Of a stretch of 64,000 nucleotides of DNA, positions 26,873 through 37,700 are shown one piece after another. The DNA lies in contig OY970334.1 in the NCBI GenBank assembly GCA_963717445.1, positions 186,001 to 250,000 of the forward strand, given 5' to 3'. The translations under genes and the position numbers were made by a program. The stretch is from JAGVPT01 sp963717445. Its GTDB lineage: Bacteria; Bacteroidota; Ignavibacteria; UBA10030; UBA8401. How positions within the stretch are numbered: the stretch's first letter is position 1; every line of letters starts with the position of its first letter. The notes beneath the pieces are model-generated. The model did no database searches and was not told the origin of the DNA. It saw only the letters and a list, made by a program, of their open reading frames with translations.

Positions 26873-27526
26873 TTATGCAGCAACTGGATCTTCCGCGGGG
26901 CGGCGGGCTTTAAGGATGACGGAGAGGTATTTCCAAAGTAAGCGGAACAACAGCAGTACTCCAACTATCGTCGCATACGTAATCTGCCGGTACGTCACAA
27001 CCTTCACTAACCACATATAATGGATCACCCCTCCTACCCCGGTAAAATAAATTAACCGGTGAAGAAGGTCCCACCGTTTTCCCCCAAGTCGACAAATCAT
27101 TTTTTGCGTCGACGTCACAGCAAGCGGAAGCATCAAAATAAAGCTTGCGAATCCGACGGTGATGAACGGCCGTTTGGGAATATCGGTGATGATTGAATGC
27201 CAGTCGAAAAATTGATCGAGCCAAATGTATGTAGTGAAATGCAGAGAGCCGTAAAAAAAAGCAAATAGCCCGATCATCCGTCTGAATTTGATCAGCCAGT
27301 GCCAGCCCGTGATTTTTCTCAGCGGAGTAACGGCGAGCGTCAGAACAATAAACCTCAGAGTCCAAATGCCTGTTTCGTTTGTGATATCAGAGATGGGATT
27401 GGCGCTGAGGTTATCGTGAAGCCCGTTCCACGCGAGAAGAATGATCGGCACCAAACACGCTGCGAAGACAATGGGCTTGACCAGGCGCAGTACGTTTCTC
27501 TTTTTCATCGATGTTGATTGGTGCAA
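26873..27526 (-). CDS. msrQ: MsrQ-like heme-binding membrane subunit of methionine sulfoxide reductase
   Basis: 217 aa; Met7 is also a possible start. Six membrane helices of the ferric-reductase-like family carry the heme-binding histidines, for example in GSLHFTTYIW and LHRLIYFTGVGGVIHYMW. It passes quinol electrons to periplasmic MsrP. The msrP gene ends 30 nt upstream on the same strand. Confidence 0.88.
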   Translation of the reverse strand: MHQSTSMKKRNVLRLVKPIVFAACLVPIILLAWNGLHDNLSANPISDITNETGIWTLRFIVLTLAVTPLRKITGWHWLIKFRRMIGLFAFFYGSLHFTTYIWLDQFFDWHSIITDIPKRPFITVGFASFILMLPLAVTSTQKMICRLGGKRWDLLHRLIYFTGVGGVIHYMWLVKVVTYRQITYATIVGVLLLFRLLWKYLSVILKARRPAEDPVAA

Positions 27527-27556
27527 TCACAAGGCAGAGATTTCATCCAGTCATTC

Positions 27557-28516
27557 CTAAAAATACTTGCGAAGATCCATTCCTGAATACATCGCAGCAA
27601 CTTGATCGGCGTAGCCGTTGAACATCAGCGTTTTTCGTTTAAAGAACTCTCCGATACGCCGCTCGTGCGCCTGGCTCCAGCGAGGATGGTCGACTTCGGG
27701 ATTGACATTCGAATAAAATCCGTACTCGTTGGATGCCGCGCGGTTCCAGGAAGTCGGCGGTTGATCCTCAACGAAACTGATCTTCACGATCGACTTAATG
27801 CTTTTGAAACCGTATTTCCATGGAACCACCAGCCTGATTGGCGCTCCATCTTGATTCGGAAGCGGTTTTCCGTATAATCCAACGGCAAGAATTGTCAGCG
27901 GGTTCATCGCTTCGTCCATCCTCAGTCCTTCCACGTACGGCCATTCAAGAACGCCGGTTTGTTGTCCCGGCATTTCTTCCGGTGCAAATTTAGTTTCAAA
28001 TGCAACGTATTTCGCTTTTGATGTCGGTTCTACGCGTTTGATGAAATTAGACAGAGGAAAACCAAGCCACGGAATCACCATCGACCACCCTTCGACGCAG
28101 CGGTGTCTGTAAATTCGGTCCTCTTCTGTTTCTCCTTTCAACACATCTTCGAGATGGTACACCGCCGGCTTCTTGACATAGCCTTCAACGGCGACCGACC
28201 ACGGTTCGGTTTTTAACGAACCGGCATAACGGGCAGGGTCATCTTTATCGACTCCGAATTCATAAAAATTATTGTACGAGGTAATATCTTTGTACGGCGT
28301 AAGATCTTCGGTGGTGTCAAATGTGCTCGAATGGGCCGGTTTCCATGTTGCACCGTCTTGAGCAAAAACAGAAGAGACGTTTTTTGGAAACACGGTAGCG
28401 GCTGCGGCACCGGCAATCACGAAAGCAGCGTTGCGCATGAATTCCCGGCGGTTATGATACAGCGTTTCCGGAGTTATTTCAGACGGTAAGATATCATCGT
28501 TCTTTTTTATCAGCAT
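27557..28516 (-). CDS. msrP: Protein-methionine-sulfoxide reductase catalytic subunit
   Basis: 319 aa molybdopterin enzyme. A twin-arginine signal (RREFMRNAAFVIAG) targets it to the periplasm in folded form. The Mo-binding Cys lies in RHRCVEGWSM, and further pterin contacts in the PLPNQDGAPIRLVVPWKYGFK region, here split across two blocks. It repairs oxidised methionine in envelope proteins, with electrons from MsrQ. Confidence 0.93.
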   Translation of the reverse strand: MLIKKNDDILPSEITPETLYHNRREFMRNAAFVIAGAAAATVFPKNVSSVFAQDGATWKPAHSSTFDTTEDLTPYKDITSYNNFYEFGVDKDDPARYAGSLKTEPWSVAVEGYVKKPAVYHLEDVLKGETEEDRIYRHRCVEGWSMVIPWLGFPLSNFIKRVEPTSKAKYVAFETKFAPEEMPGQQTGVLEWPYVEGLRMDEAMNPLTILAVGLYGKPLPNQDGAPIRLVVPWKYGFKSIKSIVKISFVEDQPPTSWNRAASNEYGFYSNVNPEVDHPRWSQAHERRIGEFFKRKTLMFNGYADQVAAMYSGMDLRKYF

Positions 28517-28624
28517 GTCTGCCTCGCCATTGAATGATATATTCGTGTATGATAAAACTCCAAAATGGACGCATTTGTTCCCGCACTAATGCCTGCGGGC
28601 AGGAATAGACTCACATAAAGCATC

Positions 28625-29539
28625 TTAATGATAAATAATTATTACACAGGAGAGAAACCACAAGCAAAGGTTGATAAACATAGGTCTGTCTCTAAAAATA
28701 ATAACAACAGAATTTTCTCCCATATTTTTTTTCATAACGAGGAACAGGTAGCGAAAAATTCCGAAGAGGACGAAAATAGTTGTGAAAATAAGGTAGTCTG
28801 TTCCAAACGCTGTCACGGTGCGTTCCGCAACGGTGTAGAGCGCATACGAAATTGCCATTCCCGATGAAGTGATCATCATTGTGCCGTCGAGAAAATTCAC
28901 ATCGTATTCCTGTAGCACTTTACGTTCCGACCTGCTTTCAGTTTGCTGGAACAGGGCAATTTCACCGCGGCGTTTTGCCAGCGCTAAGAAGAGAGAGAGA
29001 AACATCGTGCAAAGAATAATCCAGTGAGAAATCACTACATCGATCACCTCGGCACCGGCAAGGACGCGCAGCATGAAACCGGATGCAATGATGAAGACGT
29101 TGAGGATGACTATTTTTTTCAAGGCCATGGAATAGAGAAGTTGAAGCACGAGGTACGAGCCCAGCACCAATTGAAAAGCTAAAGGAAGCGAAAAACAAAC
29201 AAAGGAAGCAATACCTATAAGAGCCGCACTTAACAATGCGGCCGCTGGAATCGAAACCGCTTCAGAAGCAATCGGCCTGTTCCGTTTTAGCGGGTGTGCT
29301 GCGTCGGCTTCTTTGTCAAAAATATCGTTGATAACGTAGACTGCACTGGAAATAATGCAGAAGGAAATAAATCCTTTGAGTGCGGCGAAGAGGAGCAGCG
29401 GGTCAAACAAATGCTTTGAAAATACCAGCGGAGCGAAAACAAAAGTATTTTTGATCCATTGTGAAGGCCGGAGAAGGCGAAGGTAATGATTCATTTTTTC
29501 TTCGAACGAAGTTGTTCCTGAAGTTCTGCTGACCGGCAC
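28625..29539 (-). CDS. UbiA-family prenyltransferase, decaprenyl-phosphate phosphoribosyltransferase-like
   Basis: 304 aa from a GTG, or 289 from the ATG at 29494. LRPSQWIKNTFVFAPL and NDIFDKEADAAHPLKRNRP match the branch of UbiA proteins that transfers 5-phosphoribose to a polyprenyl phosphate; the DxxxD motif binds the Mg-diphosphate. About nine helices. The classic ubiquinone and menaquinone branches differ in these motifs, so a role in making a polyprenyl-linked pentose for cell-surface glycans is more likely. Its start is 6 nt after the mutase stop. Confidence 0.78.
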   Translation of the reverse strand: MPVSRTSGTTSFEEKMNHYLRLLRPSQWIKNTFVFAPLVFSKHLFDPLLLFAALKGFISFCIISSAVYVINDIFDKEADAAHPLKRNRPIASEAVSIPAAALLSAALIGIASFVCFSLPLAFQLVLGSYLVLQLLYSMALKKIVILNVFIIASGFMLRVLAGAEVIDVVISHWIILCTMFLSLFLALAKRRGEIALFQQTESRSERKVLQEYDVNFLDGTMMITSSGMAISYALYTVAERTVTAFGTDYLIFTTIFVLFGIFRYLFLVMKKNMGENSVVIIFRDRPMFINLCLWFLSCVIIIYH

Positions 29540-29545
29540 CTTTCC

Positions 29546-31216
29546 TTAGAACACGGCCGGTTCTTCGTAAATCCCAAAGTGCTCTGCTAAGGCATTGCAC
29601 ATTTCGCCAAGCGTGACATACGCTCGTGTAGCGTTAAGGAGAAGCGGCATGAGGTTGGAACCATCTGCTGCTCCCCTTTGCAAATCGGAAACAGTCTGCT
29701 CAACATCGCGCTGGTTTCTCTCGTGCCGGACTTCGGCAAGTCGTTTCTTTTGTTTAACTTCCACTTCCGGCGTAATGCTGAGGATGGGGATCTCTATTTG
29801 TTCCTCCTCCTCAACATATTTATTGACCCCGACTACGATTTTTTCTTTTCTGTCAATTTCGCTCTGGTAGCGGTAGGCCGCTTCCGCGATTTCACGCTGG
29901 AAGAATCCTTCTTCAATTGCGGGAATGACACCGCCAAGCATGTCGATCTTTTCAAAATAACGTTCGGCTTCTTCTTCCATCCGCGTCGTCAGCGCTTCCA
30001 CAAAATAACTTCCTGCCAGCGGGTCGATCGTGTTTGTAACGCCAATCTCATGGGCGATAACTTGCTGAGTACGAAGCGCTATCTTCGCAGCTTTATCGGA
30101 TGGAAGTGCCAGTGTTTCGTCCATGGAATTCGTATGCAACGATTGGGTTCCACCTAAAACACCTGCCAATGCTTCCAAGGCCGTACGGATGATATTATTT
30201 TCGGGTTGTTGCGCGGTAAGCGAACACCCTGCCGTTTGCGTATGAAAGCGGAGCATCCAAGATTTTGGATTTTTCGCTCCGTACTTGTTTCTCATCCTCT
30301 TTGCCCAGATTCGCCGGGCAGCGCGAAATTTTGAAACTTCTTCAAAAAAATCAAGGTGAGAATTGAAGAAAAAAGACAGTCGAGGTGCGAACTCATCAAT
30401 ATCCATTCCCGCGGCAATTCCCGCTTCAACATATGCAAATCCATCCGACAATGTGAATGCCAACTCCTGGACTGCAGTTGAGCCAGCCTCCCGTATATGA
30501 TAGCCGCTTACTGAAATAGGATTGAACTGAGGAAGTTTTTTCGCGCAGTACAAAAACATATCCGTAATGATTCTCATGGATGGAGTCGGAGGATAAATCC
30601 ATTCCTTCTGCGCGATGTATTCTTTAAGGATATCGGCTTGAATTGTCCCTCGCAATAAATTCTGCGCGACCCCCTGCTTTTCAGCTACGGCAATGTAAAA
30701 TGCAAGCATCATGGCAGCGGGAGCATTAATAGTCATCGACGTTGAGGCTTTGTCCAGCGGGATTCCTTTGAAGAGTATCTCCATGTCCGCAAGCGAACTC
30801 ACCGAAACACCGCAAATTCCGACTTCGCCTTCCGAAAGAGGGTCGTCGGCATCTCGCCCCATCAAGGTCGGGAGATCGAAGGCCGTCGACAATCCAGTTT
30901 GACCGTGTTCCAAAAGATATTTGAACCTTTCGTTTGTGTCCTCCGGAGTTCCAAAGCCTGCAAATTGCCGCATCGTCCATAATTTCCCTCGGTACATATT
31001 CCGATGAACACCGCGGGTATATGGAAATTCACCGGGAAACCCAATCTCCGAAAGGTAATTGATGTTTTGGATGTCATCGGGAGTATAAAGAGCTTCGATC
31101 GGCTCACCACTAACTGTGGTAAATTTTACATGGTCCATTTTCCCTGCTTTTTTTGCGAGACTACTCCATTCATCTTTTGCACGCTCAATGGAATCGTTGT
31201 GATCGATTGCCGCCAT
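29546..31216 (-). CDS. Acyl-CoA mutase large (catalytic) subunit, methylmalonyl-CoA mutase family
   Basis: 556 aa from the ATG at 31216, which has GGAAGGA upstream; a second ATG 27 nt earlier has no such site. The TIM-barrel blocks GLSTAFDLPTLMGRD, SMTINAPAAMMLAFY and HTQTAGCSLTAQQPENNI are present. The B12-binding domain that completes full-length mutases (~720 aa) is absent, so a separate small subunit must exist outside the window. Substrate (methylmalonyl-, isobutyryl- or ethylmalonyl-CoA) cannot be assigned with confidence. Neighbours are mutL upstream and the UbiA gene downstream. Confidence 0.85.
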   Translation of the reverse strand: MAAIDHNDSIERAKDEWSSLAKKAGKMDHVKFTTVSGEPIEALYTPDDIQNINYLSEIGFPGEFPYTRGVHRNMYRGKLWTMRQFAGFGTPEDTNERFKYLLEHGQTGLSTAFDLPTLMGRDADDPLSEGEVGICGVSVSSLADMEILFKGIPLDKASTSMTINAPAAMMLAFYIAVAEKQGVAQNLLRGTIQADILKEYIAQKEWIYPPTPSMRIITDMFLYCAKKLPQFNPISVSGYHIREAGSTAVQELAFTLSDGFAYVEAGIAAGMDIDEFAPRLSFFFNSHLDFFEEVSKFRAARRIWAKRMRNKYGAKNPKSWMLRFHTQTAGCSLTAQQPENNIIRTALEALAGVLGGTQSLHTNSMDETLALPSDKAAKIALRTQQVIAHEIGVTNTIDPLAGSYFVEALTTRMEEEAERYFEKIDMLGGVIPAIEEGFFQREIAEAAYRYQSEIDRKEKIVVGVNKYVEEEEQIEIPILSITPEVEVKQKKRLAEVRHERNQRDVEQTVSDLQRGAADGSNLMPLLLNATRAYVTLGEMCNALAEHFGIYEEPAVF

Positions 31217-31314
31217 CTGCTCTTTCCTTCCGTTTTTTATCATCGAATATTCTTGCCTAAAAACAATCTAATTGCCATTATAATATACTATTACAAGATT
31301 TATCGAAATTATTT

Positions 31315-33150
31315 TCACGAAGTTCGCATGAACCGCCTGTCCAACTCAGCTACCGAAATTTTAACCACAATAGGGCGGCCGTGAGGACAAACGTACGGCA
31401 TCGCAGTAGCAAAAAGTTGGTCGATCAAAACCCGCATTTCAACCTCAGAAAGTTTGTCGCCTGCTTTGATCGCAGCTTTACACGAAAAAGATTTCGCCAC
31501 ATTATCTCGTGCGTCGAGTTTCACTCTATGTTGATTGTTCTTAAATTCATCCAGAATATCCTGGAGTATGCTCCCTTCCTTACCGGCTTTGACATCTGTT
31601 GGGACACCTTCAAGGACGATGGTATTTTTTCCGAAAAGCTTCAATTCAAACCCTATCGACTCTAAATGAGGAATCAACTCTTTCGCCAGCGCGAAATCAC
31701 CCGATGACAGTTGAACTGTATGTGGAAAAAGCAACTGTTGTGAGACCGGGACGGCGTTATTAAAACTCGCCAGCGCCCGTTCATATAAGATTCGTTCATG
31801 AGCGACATGCTGGTCGACGATCATCAATCCCGTCCTGATTTGGGAGAGAATATACTTATTGTGAAGCTGCCAAATTCCCTTTCCTTCCAGAGCGTCATTT
31901 TCTCGTGTGCCGTGGGCAAACTGTTGCGGCTTGGCAGGTTCCGGCAACTGGACGGTCGGAATGTCTGAAAACAACTTGTCGAGTGTGAGCGAGCTTTGCG
32001 GAGAAGTATCCCGGTTGAAATTAGCCGATGGAATAGAAAAAGCGCTTCTTTCAGAATCGCCTGCATCGCCGGAAAAATGATGCGGAAGCGTGGCATGCCG
32101 TAGCGAGGTAAATGACTGGTCAAAATTTCCCGCACCGTTCATTTCCAAAGAAGGAATGAGGTCTTTCGTGCCAAGAGCTTTTCGAACCACCGAAATAACA
32201 AAGCGGTAAATGCTTTGCTCGTCGGCAAACTTCACTTCCATTTTGGAAGGATGTACATTGACGTCGACTTTCTGCGGATCGATCTCGAGAAAAACAAGGT
32301 AGAACGGAAAATTCCCCTTCTCGATTAAATGCTCGTAACCGGAAAAGATTGCATGATTAATCGACCGGTTGACGATGGAGCGTTTATTCAAAAATAAATA
32401 CTGGTCGACTCGCGATTTCCGGGCAAAATCCGGTTTTCCGATGAATCCTGAAACCGAAAGCAGTTCGGTTTTTTCAGACAACGGAATGAGCGTTTCAAAA
32501 TGGCGCTCCCCATAAAGGTTTTTTAGACGGTCTTCAATGCTACCCGACTGTAAGTCGAGCAAATCCTCGCCATCGCTTATAAAACGAATTGCAATATCCG
32601 GACGAGATAAGGCGACCCGTTGAACGACATCGTAAATGTGCTTGAATTCCGTATTGTTGGATTTCAGAAAATGCCGCCGGGCAGGCGTATTATAAAAGAG
32701 GTTTCGCACGGAAATTGTCGTTCCGGATTGAGTGCCGATCTTCGATTGCTCTTTGAGTTCGCCTCCTTCCATTCGCACGAGCGTCCCAACCCCGTCCTCC
32801 AAACGCCTCGTCTTTAGTTCTACATGCGCAACTGCGGCGATAGAAGCCAAAGCCTCTCCGCGAAAACCAAGAGTCCGGATATTTTCAAGGTCTTCATACG
32901 ATTTGATTTTGCTCGTTGCATGCCGGCCAAAGGCGATTGCAGCATCTTCATCATTCATGCCCGATCCGTTGTCGGAAATTTGAATGAAACTCTTCCCCCC
33001 TTCTTTTATCGAGATCGAAATGACCGTGGCACCGGCATCAATCGAGTTCTCGACCAGTTCCTTTACAACAGACTCGGGACGCTGAACCACTTCACCAGCG
33101 GCGATCTTATTCGCGAGTTGCTCCGGTAATATATTGATTGTCGCTGCCAA
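31315..33150 (-). CDS. mutL: DNA mismatch repair protein MutL
   Basis: 611 aa. The GHKL ATPase motifs are all present: ELVENSIDAGAT, DNGSGM, RHATSKI and GFRGEALASI. The C-terminal domain has VDQHVAHERILYE, a form of the DQHAxxE endonuclease motif with Val in place of Ala, and CPHGRPIV near the end. A nicking MutL is therefore likely, as in bacteria without MutH. It is the last gene of the nadB-purF-protease-pgsA-ftsY-mutL run. Confidence 0.95.
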   Translation of the reverse strand: MAATINILPEQLANKIAAGEVVQRPESVVKELVENSIDAGATVISISIKEGGKSFIQISDNGSGMNDEDAAIAFGRHATSKIKSYEDLENIRTLGFRGEALASIAAVAHVELKTRRLEDGVGTLVRMEGGELKEQSKIGTQSGTTISVRNLFYNTPARRHFLKSNNTEFKHIYDVVQRVALSRPDIAIRFISDGEDLLDLQSGSIEDRLKNLYGERHFETLIPLSEKTELLSVSGFIGKPDFARKSRVDQYLFLNKRSIVNRSINHAIFSGYEHLIEKGNFPFYLVFLEIDPQKVDVNVHPSKMEVKFADEQSIYRFVISVVRKALGTKDLIPSLEMNGAGNFDQSFTSLRHATLPHHFSGDAGDSERSAFSIPSANFNRDTSPQSSLTLDKLFSDIPTVQLPEPAKPQQFAHGTRENDALEGKGIWQLHNKYILSQIRTGLMIVDQHVAHERILYERALASFNNAVPVSQQLLFPHTVQLSSGDFALAKELIPHLESIGFELKLFGKNTIVLEGVPTDVKAGKEGSILQDILDEFKNNQHRVKLDARDNVAKSFSCKAAIKAGDKLSEVEMRVLIDQLFATAMPYVCPHGRPIVVKISVAELDRRFMRTS

Positions 33151-33200
33151 AAATCTCCTCTAAAAAAATGCGACTGCACAGTCTTGAATCTTCAAAAAAT

Positions 33201-34157
33201 TTATGCCGCTTCCTTTTCAAAAAGTGCTTCGACAAACGCATGGGAATCAAACGGCTGTAAATCTTCAAGTTTTTCACCGACGCCGATAAAACGAACAGGA
33301 ATCTTCAGCGCACGGGTAATTGCAATAATTATTCCACCTTTCGCCGTTCCGTCGAGCTTTGTAACCACCAATCCTGTTAGCCCGACAGCGGCGTCAAATT
33401 GTTTTGCCTGCTGTATTGCGTTCTGGCCTGTGGACGCGTCAAGCACCAGCAGGACTTCGTGCGGAGCGTCCGGAATGCATTTTTTCATCACCCGTTTGAT
33501 TTTTTTTAGTTCTTCCATCAAATTGATTTTTGTATGCAATCGTCCGGCCGTATCGATAATAACAACGTCGGCGTTGCGGGCCTGGGCGGCTTTGACCGTA
33601 TCGAATGCAACTGCTGCGGGATCCGAGCCTTGAACCTGTTGGATGATCGTGACACCTGCACGTTGTGCCCAAATTTCCAACTGCTCGTTCGCCGCAGCGC
33701 GGAACGTATCCGCAGCTCCAATTAGTACGTTCTTACCGGTAGATTTATAGTTAAAAGCAAGCTTGCCGATCGTTGTTGTTTTCCCTACGCCGTTCACGCC
33801 GACAACCATGATGACGTACGGCTTGGAGTTTGAAAGAAGTTCAAATGGACTTCCATTTCTTACTGCTACACTCTCTTCAAAAACGCTGGATATCGATGCA
33901 CGAATTAAGGCATTAAGTTCGTCAGGATTTCCATAACGCCGCTCTTTAGCTTGCTGCCTCACTACGGAAAGAATGAGATTCGTCGTTTCCACGCCGACAT
34001 CCGCTCCAATAAGAATCTCTTCCAGTTGATGGAGAAACTCATCGTCAACGCTTCCTTTTGCCAACACGAGGCGACTTATTTTCGTAACGAGGGAATCCCG
34101 TGTTTTCGTGAGCCCGTCTTTTAAACGGGACAGTTTTAATGCATCAAAAAGACTCAT
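33201..34157 (-). CDS. ftsY: Signal recognition particle receptor FtsY
   Basis: 318 aa. The SRP-GTPase NG domain is complete: GVNGVGKTTTIGKLA (P-loop), DTFRAAANEQL, DTAGRLHTK and TKLDGTAKGG. There is no long acidic N-terminal A domain as in E. coli. It docks ribosome-SRP complexes at the membrane. Its ATG overlaps the pgsA stop by 4 nt. Confidence 0.96.
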   Translation of the reverse strand: MSLFDALKLSRLKDGLTKTRDSLVTKISRLVLAKGSVDDEFLHQLEEILIGADVGVETTNLILSVVRQQAKERRYGNPDELNALIRASISSVFEESVAVRNGSPFELLSNSKPYVIMVVGVNGVGKTTTIGKLAFNYKSTGKNVLIGAADTFRAAANEQLEIWAQRAGVTIIQQVQGSDPAAVAFDTVKAAQARNADVVIIDTAGRLHTKINLMEELKKIKRVMKKCIPDAPHEVLLVLDASTGQNAIQQAKQFDAAVGLTGLVVTKLDGTAKGGIIIAITRALKIPVRFIGVGEKLEDLQPFDSHAFVEALFEKEAA

Positions 34158-34717
34158 AGCTGCAGCGAGCGCCGGCCAGTGAAAAGAACATGCATGAATC
34201 GTCTAATATATATGATGAATGAAATAAGGAGCAACACAGTACTGATCAGCAGAGAAATTTCACGTAAAAGGGAAAAAATGCGATAGTGGACCATAGAAAG
34301 AACCAGCGTTAACGCGACAAACGATACTGCGAATTTTCCCGGCATATTCGAGGGAAGGATAATTCCTGTTCGCTTCCTTAAGTACAATCCTCCCAAAAAA
34401 ATCAATACATCTCTGCTCAGAATGAGGAGAGCAAACCACAAGGAAATATCGCCAAAAAACAGAAGTAAAACAACAACGATACCAACGCCGATTTTGTCAG
34501 CCAGCGGGTCTATAACTTTGCCCAGCTCCGATTCTTGGTGCAAGAGGCGGGCGAAATACCCATCCAGCGCGTCCGTACTCACAGCAAGGAGGGTGATCAA
34601 AACAGCATACTCTCAATGATGCGGCATCTGCACCAGGAAAAAATAAACGACCGGCGCCATCAAGATGATGCGGCTTGCACTGAGCACGTTGGAGACTGTC
34701 CAAAGTTTCTCTTTCAT
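34154..34717 (-). pseudogene. pgsA: CDP-diacylglycerol-glycerol-3-phosphate phosphatidyltransferase, interrupted by in-frame TGA
   Basis: Read from the ATG at 34717 the frame starts like PgsA (KLWTVSNVLSASRIILMAP) but meets TGA at codon 35 (34615-34613) between His-His and Glu-Tyr-Ala. After it the same frame continues 152 codons with the complete CDP-alcohol phosphotransferase motif in DALDGYFARL...GKVIDPLADKI. Total length would be 187 codons, normal for PgsA. The frame upstream and downstream is otherwise intact, and flanking genes overlap as in an operon. The TGA may be a TGG-to-TGA error, a recent mutation, or bypassed by reinitiation at a TTG or ATG downstream. The enzyme makes phosphatidylglycerophosphate and is usually essential. 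Confidence 0.78.
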
Positions 34718-34720
34718 CGG

Positions 34721-37700
34721 TTATCGGATGACTGCAAATTTTCCAAGTTTAGTCCGGATTTTATTGTTATTTGCGTCCAGCTGGGTCGCCATAAAAATAT
34801 AAATGCCTGAGCCGACAGGCCTTCCGTGCTGATCGTTCAAATTCCAACTGATTCCATCCGCCGGAGTATTTCCTTCGAGTGTGGCAACTTTTACTCCGCT
34901 CGGTTCAAAGATATCGATGCGGCAATATTCAGGCACGTTAGCGAACGTGAGATGATTTCGGTTTGCATCGGCATAGGAGTATCTCAACGGATCGGGGAAT
35001 ACCATGATATTATCGAGATTGTTAATGTCAATCACAAGAGAAACCGATTGCCCTTTCCCATCATTGAGGGCTTCTCCCTGGATATTCTGGATTTGATCGC
35101 TTGCCGTCAAATCCATTTTGAAACCGATAGGCGTAAGATGTTCATTATCCGCGAGAGATAAAAACACTTTCGTCCGTGAAACCGTATCGAGTTTAACATC
35201 CTTGAGTGCAAATGTTCTCACGGCATTGGAAAAATGATAATTGGTGACGTCAAGTGCAGAAGCCGATAGTGCGTCATTAAACACAATTGCTATGAGAGAT
35301 TGGGTGACAAACGATGCGCTCTCAAGATAAAATGTGTGTGTTTGTTGAAGGGGTGCGAAAAATGGAGTCCGTTGTATAGTGTCGGCTTCCATGCCGTAGA
35401 CGTCAAACAAGTTTTTAATGCGGACATAATGTGAGTCTCGCGCAAACGGCTCTGAAAACGTCAGCAAGAGATTCGAAGGGCTATGGATCGCAATCGTTGT
35501 CGGATTTAGAGTATCATCAACAACGATGACGGCGACCGCCAACCTGTTTTGGTCGACTGGAACAGACATCCATAAAGAAATTTGAGTAAGGGTCTGTTGA
35601 CCGGCCGAGTCGATGCGTGCCGGGTTATGTGCCATGGTCGACACTGAAGCGGAATGATCGCTTTCCGTCTGATTCATCAAGGAGACGGCATACCAATACG
35701 TTTTGCCCGTCAACACCGTCGTGTCGATAAAGCTTGTGCCGGTGACACTGGCCAAGAGGTTTTGCGGTTGAGAAATAGTGTCTCGATACACTTTGTGCGT
35801 TGCGGAAGGGGCGACAGAATTCCATTGGACCTCGACGGCTCGAGCTGAAAGCGGTGTTGCGGAAACTCCCCACGGCGCCTGAGGCTTGGATGCAGTGGAT
35901 GCGTGCTCAAAGAATCGCGTTTTTCCGTCTGCGTTGAAACCAATTTCGGGAATTCCGTTGCCGTTGAAATCCGAAACAAGAACCGAATTCGATACGGATG
36001 AATGAACCCACACCGGCACGAATTTCTGGCTCGCAGGGTCATAACTGATAACGTAGAGGTACGGGTTCAGGCTGAGAAATAATTGATCGGTTGAAGTTCC
36101 TAAAATTTTTCCTGACGATATTCCATTGTCGTACAATACTCCTGTCTTCACGCCGTAAAACGTCTGCTCCCAAATCACGGAGAATGCGTTTACGGGGTCA
36201 GCAGGGCGATGCGTGAAAATTCGCACGGTCCATGTTGGCGGATCGTACTCCCTGTCTGCATTGAGGTCAAGATTCGAATGTCCCGCAATTGCAAAATCAA
36301 GCTGTCCGTCTCCGTTAAAATCGCCGGCGGCAAGGTAATCGCTCGTTTCGAGTAAATCGGTTGTATCAGTCCACACAAGTTGAAATTGAAACGGAGCAGT
36401 CTGTTTGTTTACCTGACGGTACATTATCATATCGCCATCATAATCTGCAAATATGATCTCCGCGTTCCCTGTCCCGGAGAAATCTCCCACTAAACTTTTG
36501 GGAGGTCCAAATTGATTGGTTGCGTCCCCAGGCAAAGGAGGCGTTGGATCGTCGAGTTGAGCCATCAATTGAAATTTGTTCTCCCCCATATTTTTGAAGA
36601 CAAGGTATTGCGTACTGCTGCGAGCGATGAGGTCCAACTTTCCATCGCCGTCAAAATCGTATAGCTGGCTCCCCCACACATCGGCCGAATCGACAAAAGT
36701 TTGATTTGCAAAAAATGAGCTCCCTCCTGTATTCGATGTAAAAAGTTCCGTGGCCCCTTCGTCTTGAACTAAGGTAGAAAGCCTCCCATCATTGAACGCA
36801 TCTTTCAGGTCTCTCGGAACCCATTGTCGTGAGTTGGAATCGACCGGAATAAAGGCACCATTCGCATACTGAAACGCCATCAATTTTCCGAAATTGCCCG
36901 ACGTATCGTATTGGTTCAGTACCACGGTAGCCTTTCCTGCGATCACAGCAGTCCTGTTCAGAATAAATCCAGACGGGAGGGTAAAAGGCAATTCCGTGAA
37001 ACCGGTTGTCGAGATATTTTGGCCGGTGAACGTAAAAGTGAAATGGTCGGTTCCATTTGTGGCAACTGTCGGATAACGCGCGGAATTTCCGGCTTGATCC
37101 GTTGCCTCGACATAAAAATCATACGATGCTCCCGACACGAAATCGCTTTGAGTCATAAGGAATGAATGGTCAAGTCCAATTTCAGAGGAGAGCATTTCTT
37201 TATATTCGCCAGGTGGCGTACTCGTGCGATACCAGAGCTTGGCCGAACATGGTTTGTCGACTCTCAAGGAAACTAATGCACCGTACTCTTCCTGAATGAT
37301 GGTGGAATCCTGAAAAGTAAAACCAAGGACTGTTGGACCCGACCTGGTGATGAGCACACGAATTCTACTTTCAACATCTCCAACTTGGATATTTTTTACT
37401 TGTAAACGAAGTGTATAAGTTCCTTCTGGTAAAGAGCTAATATTCCATATTGCAAGTGTATCATTGATAAAATTGCGAGCACCGTAAGCTGCTATTTCGT
37501 TCCATGCAGTTGGAGAATCACCCGCGCCAAAAAAAACGTAGACCGAATCCAACTCGTCGGTCGTCGCAGATCCAATGATAGGGACAATCGGTGAGCTAAG
37601 CTGGGCATCAACTTGGGGCGATGTAATTTGAACGACATTCCTTTGCGGCAACGATAATAGAACTCTAGCGTTAACCAACCCTGCTCCGTAATAATTGTCC

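Noticed and set aside
34613..34615. Selenocysteine or a code with TGA as tryptophan
   Set aside because: No selenocysteine-insertion hairpin was noticed, PgsA has no Sec form that I know, and other genes end in TGA and use TGG.
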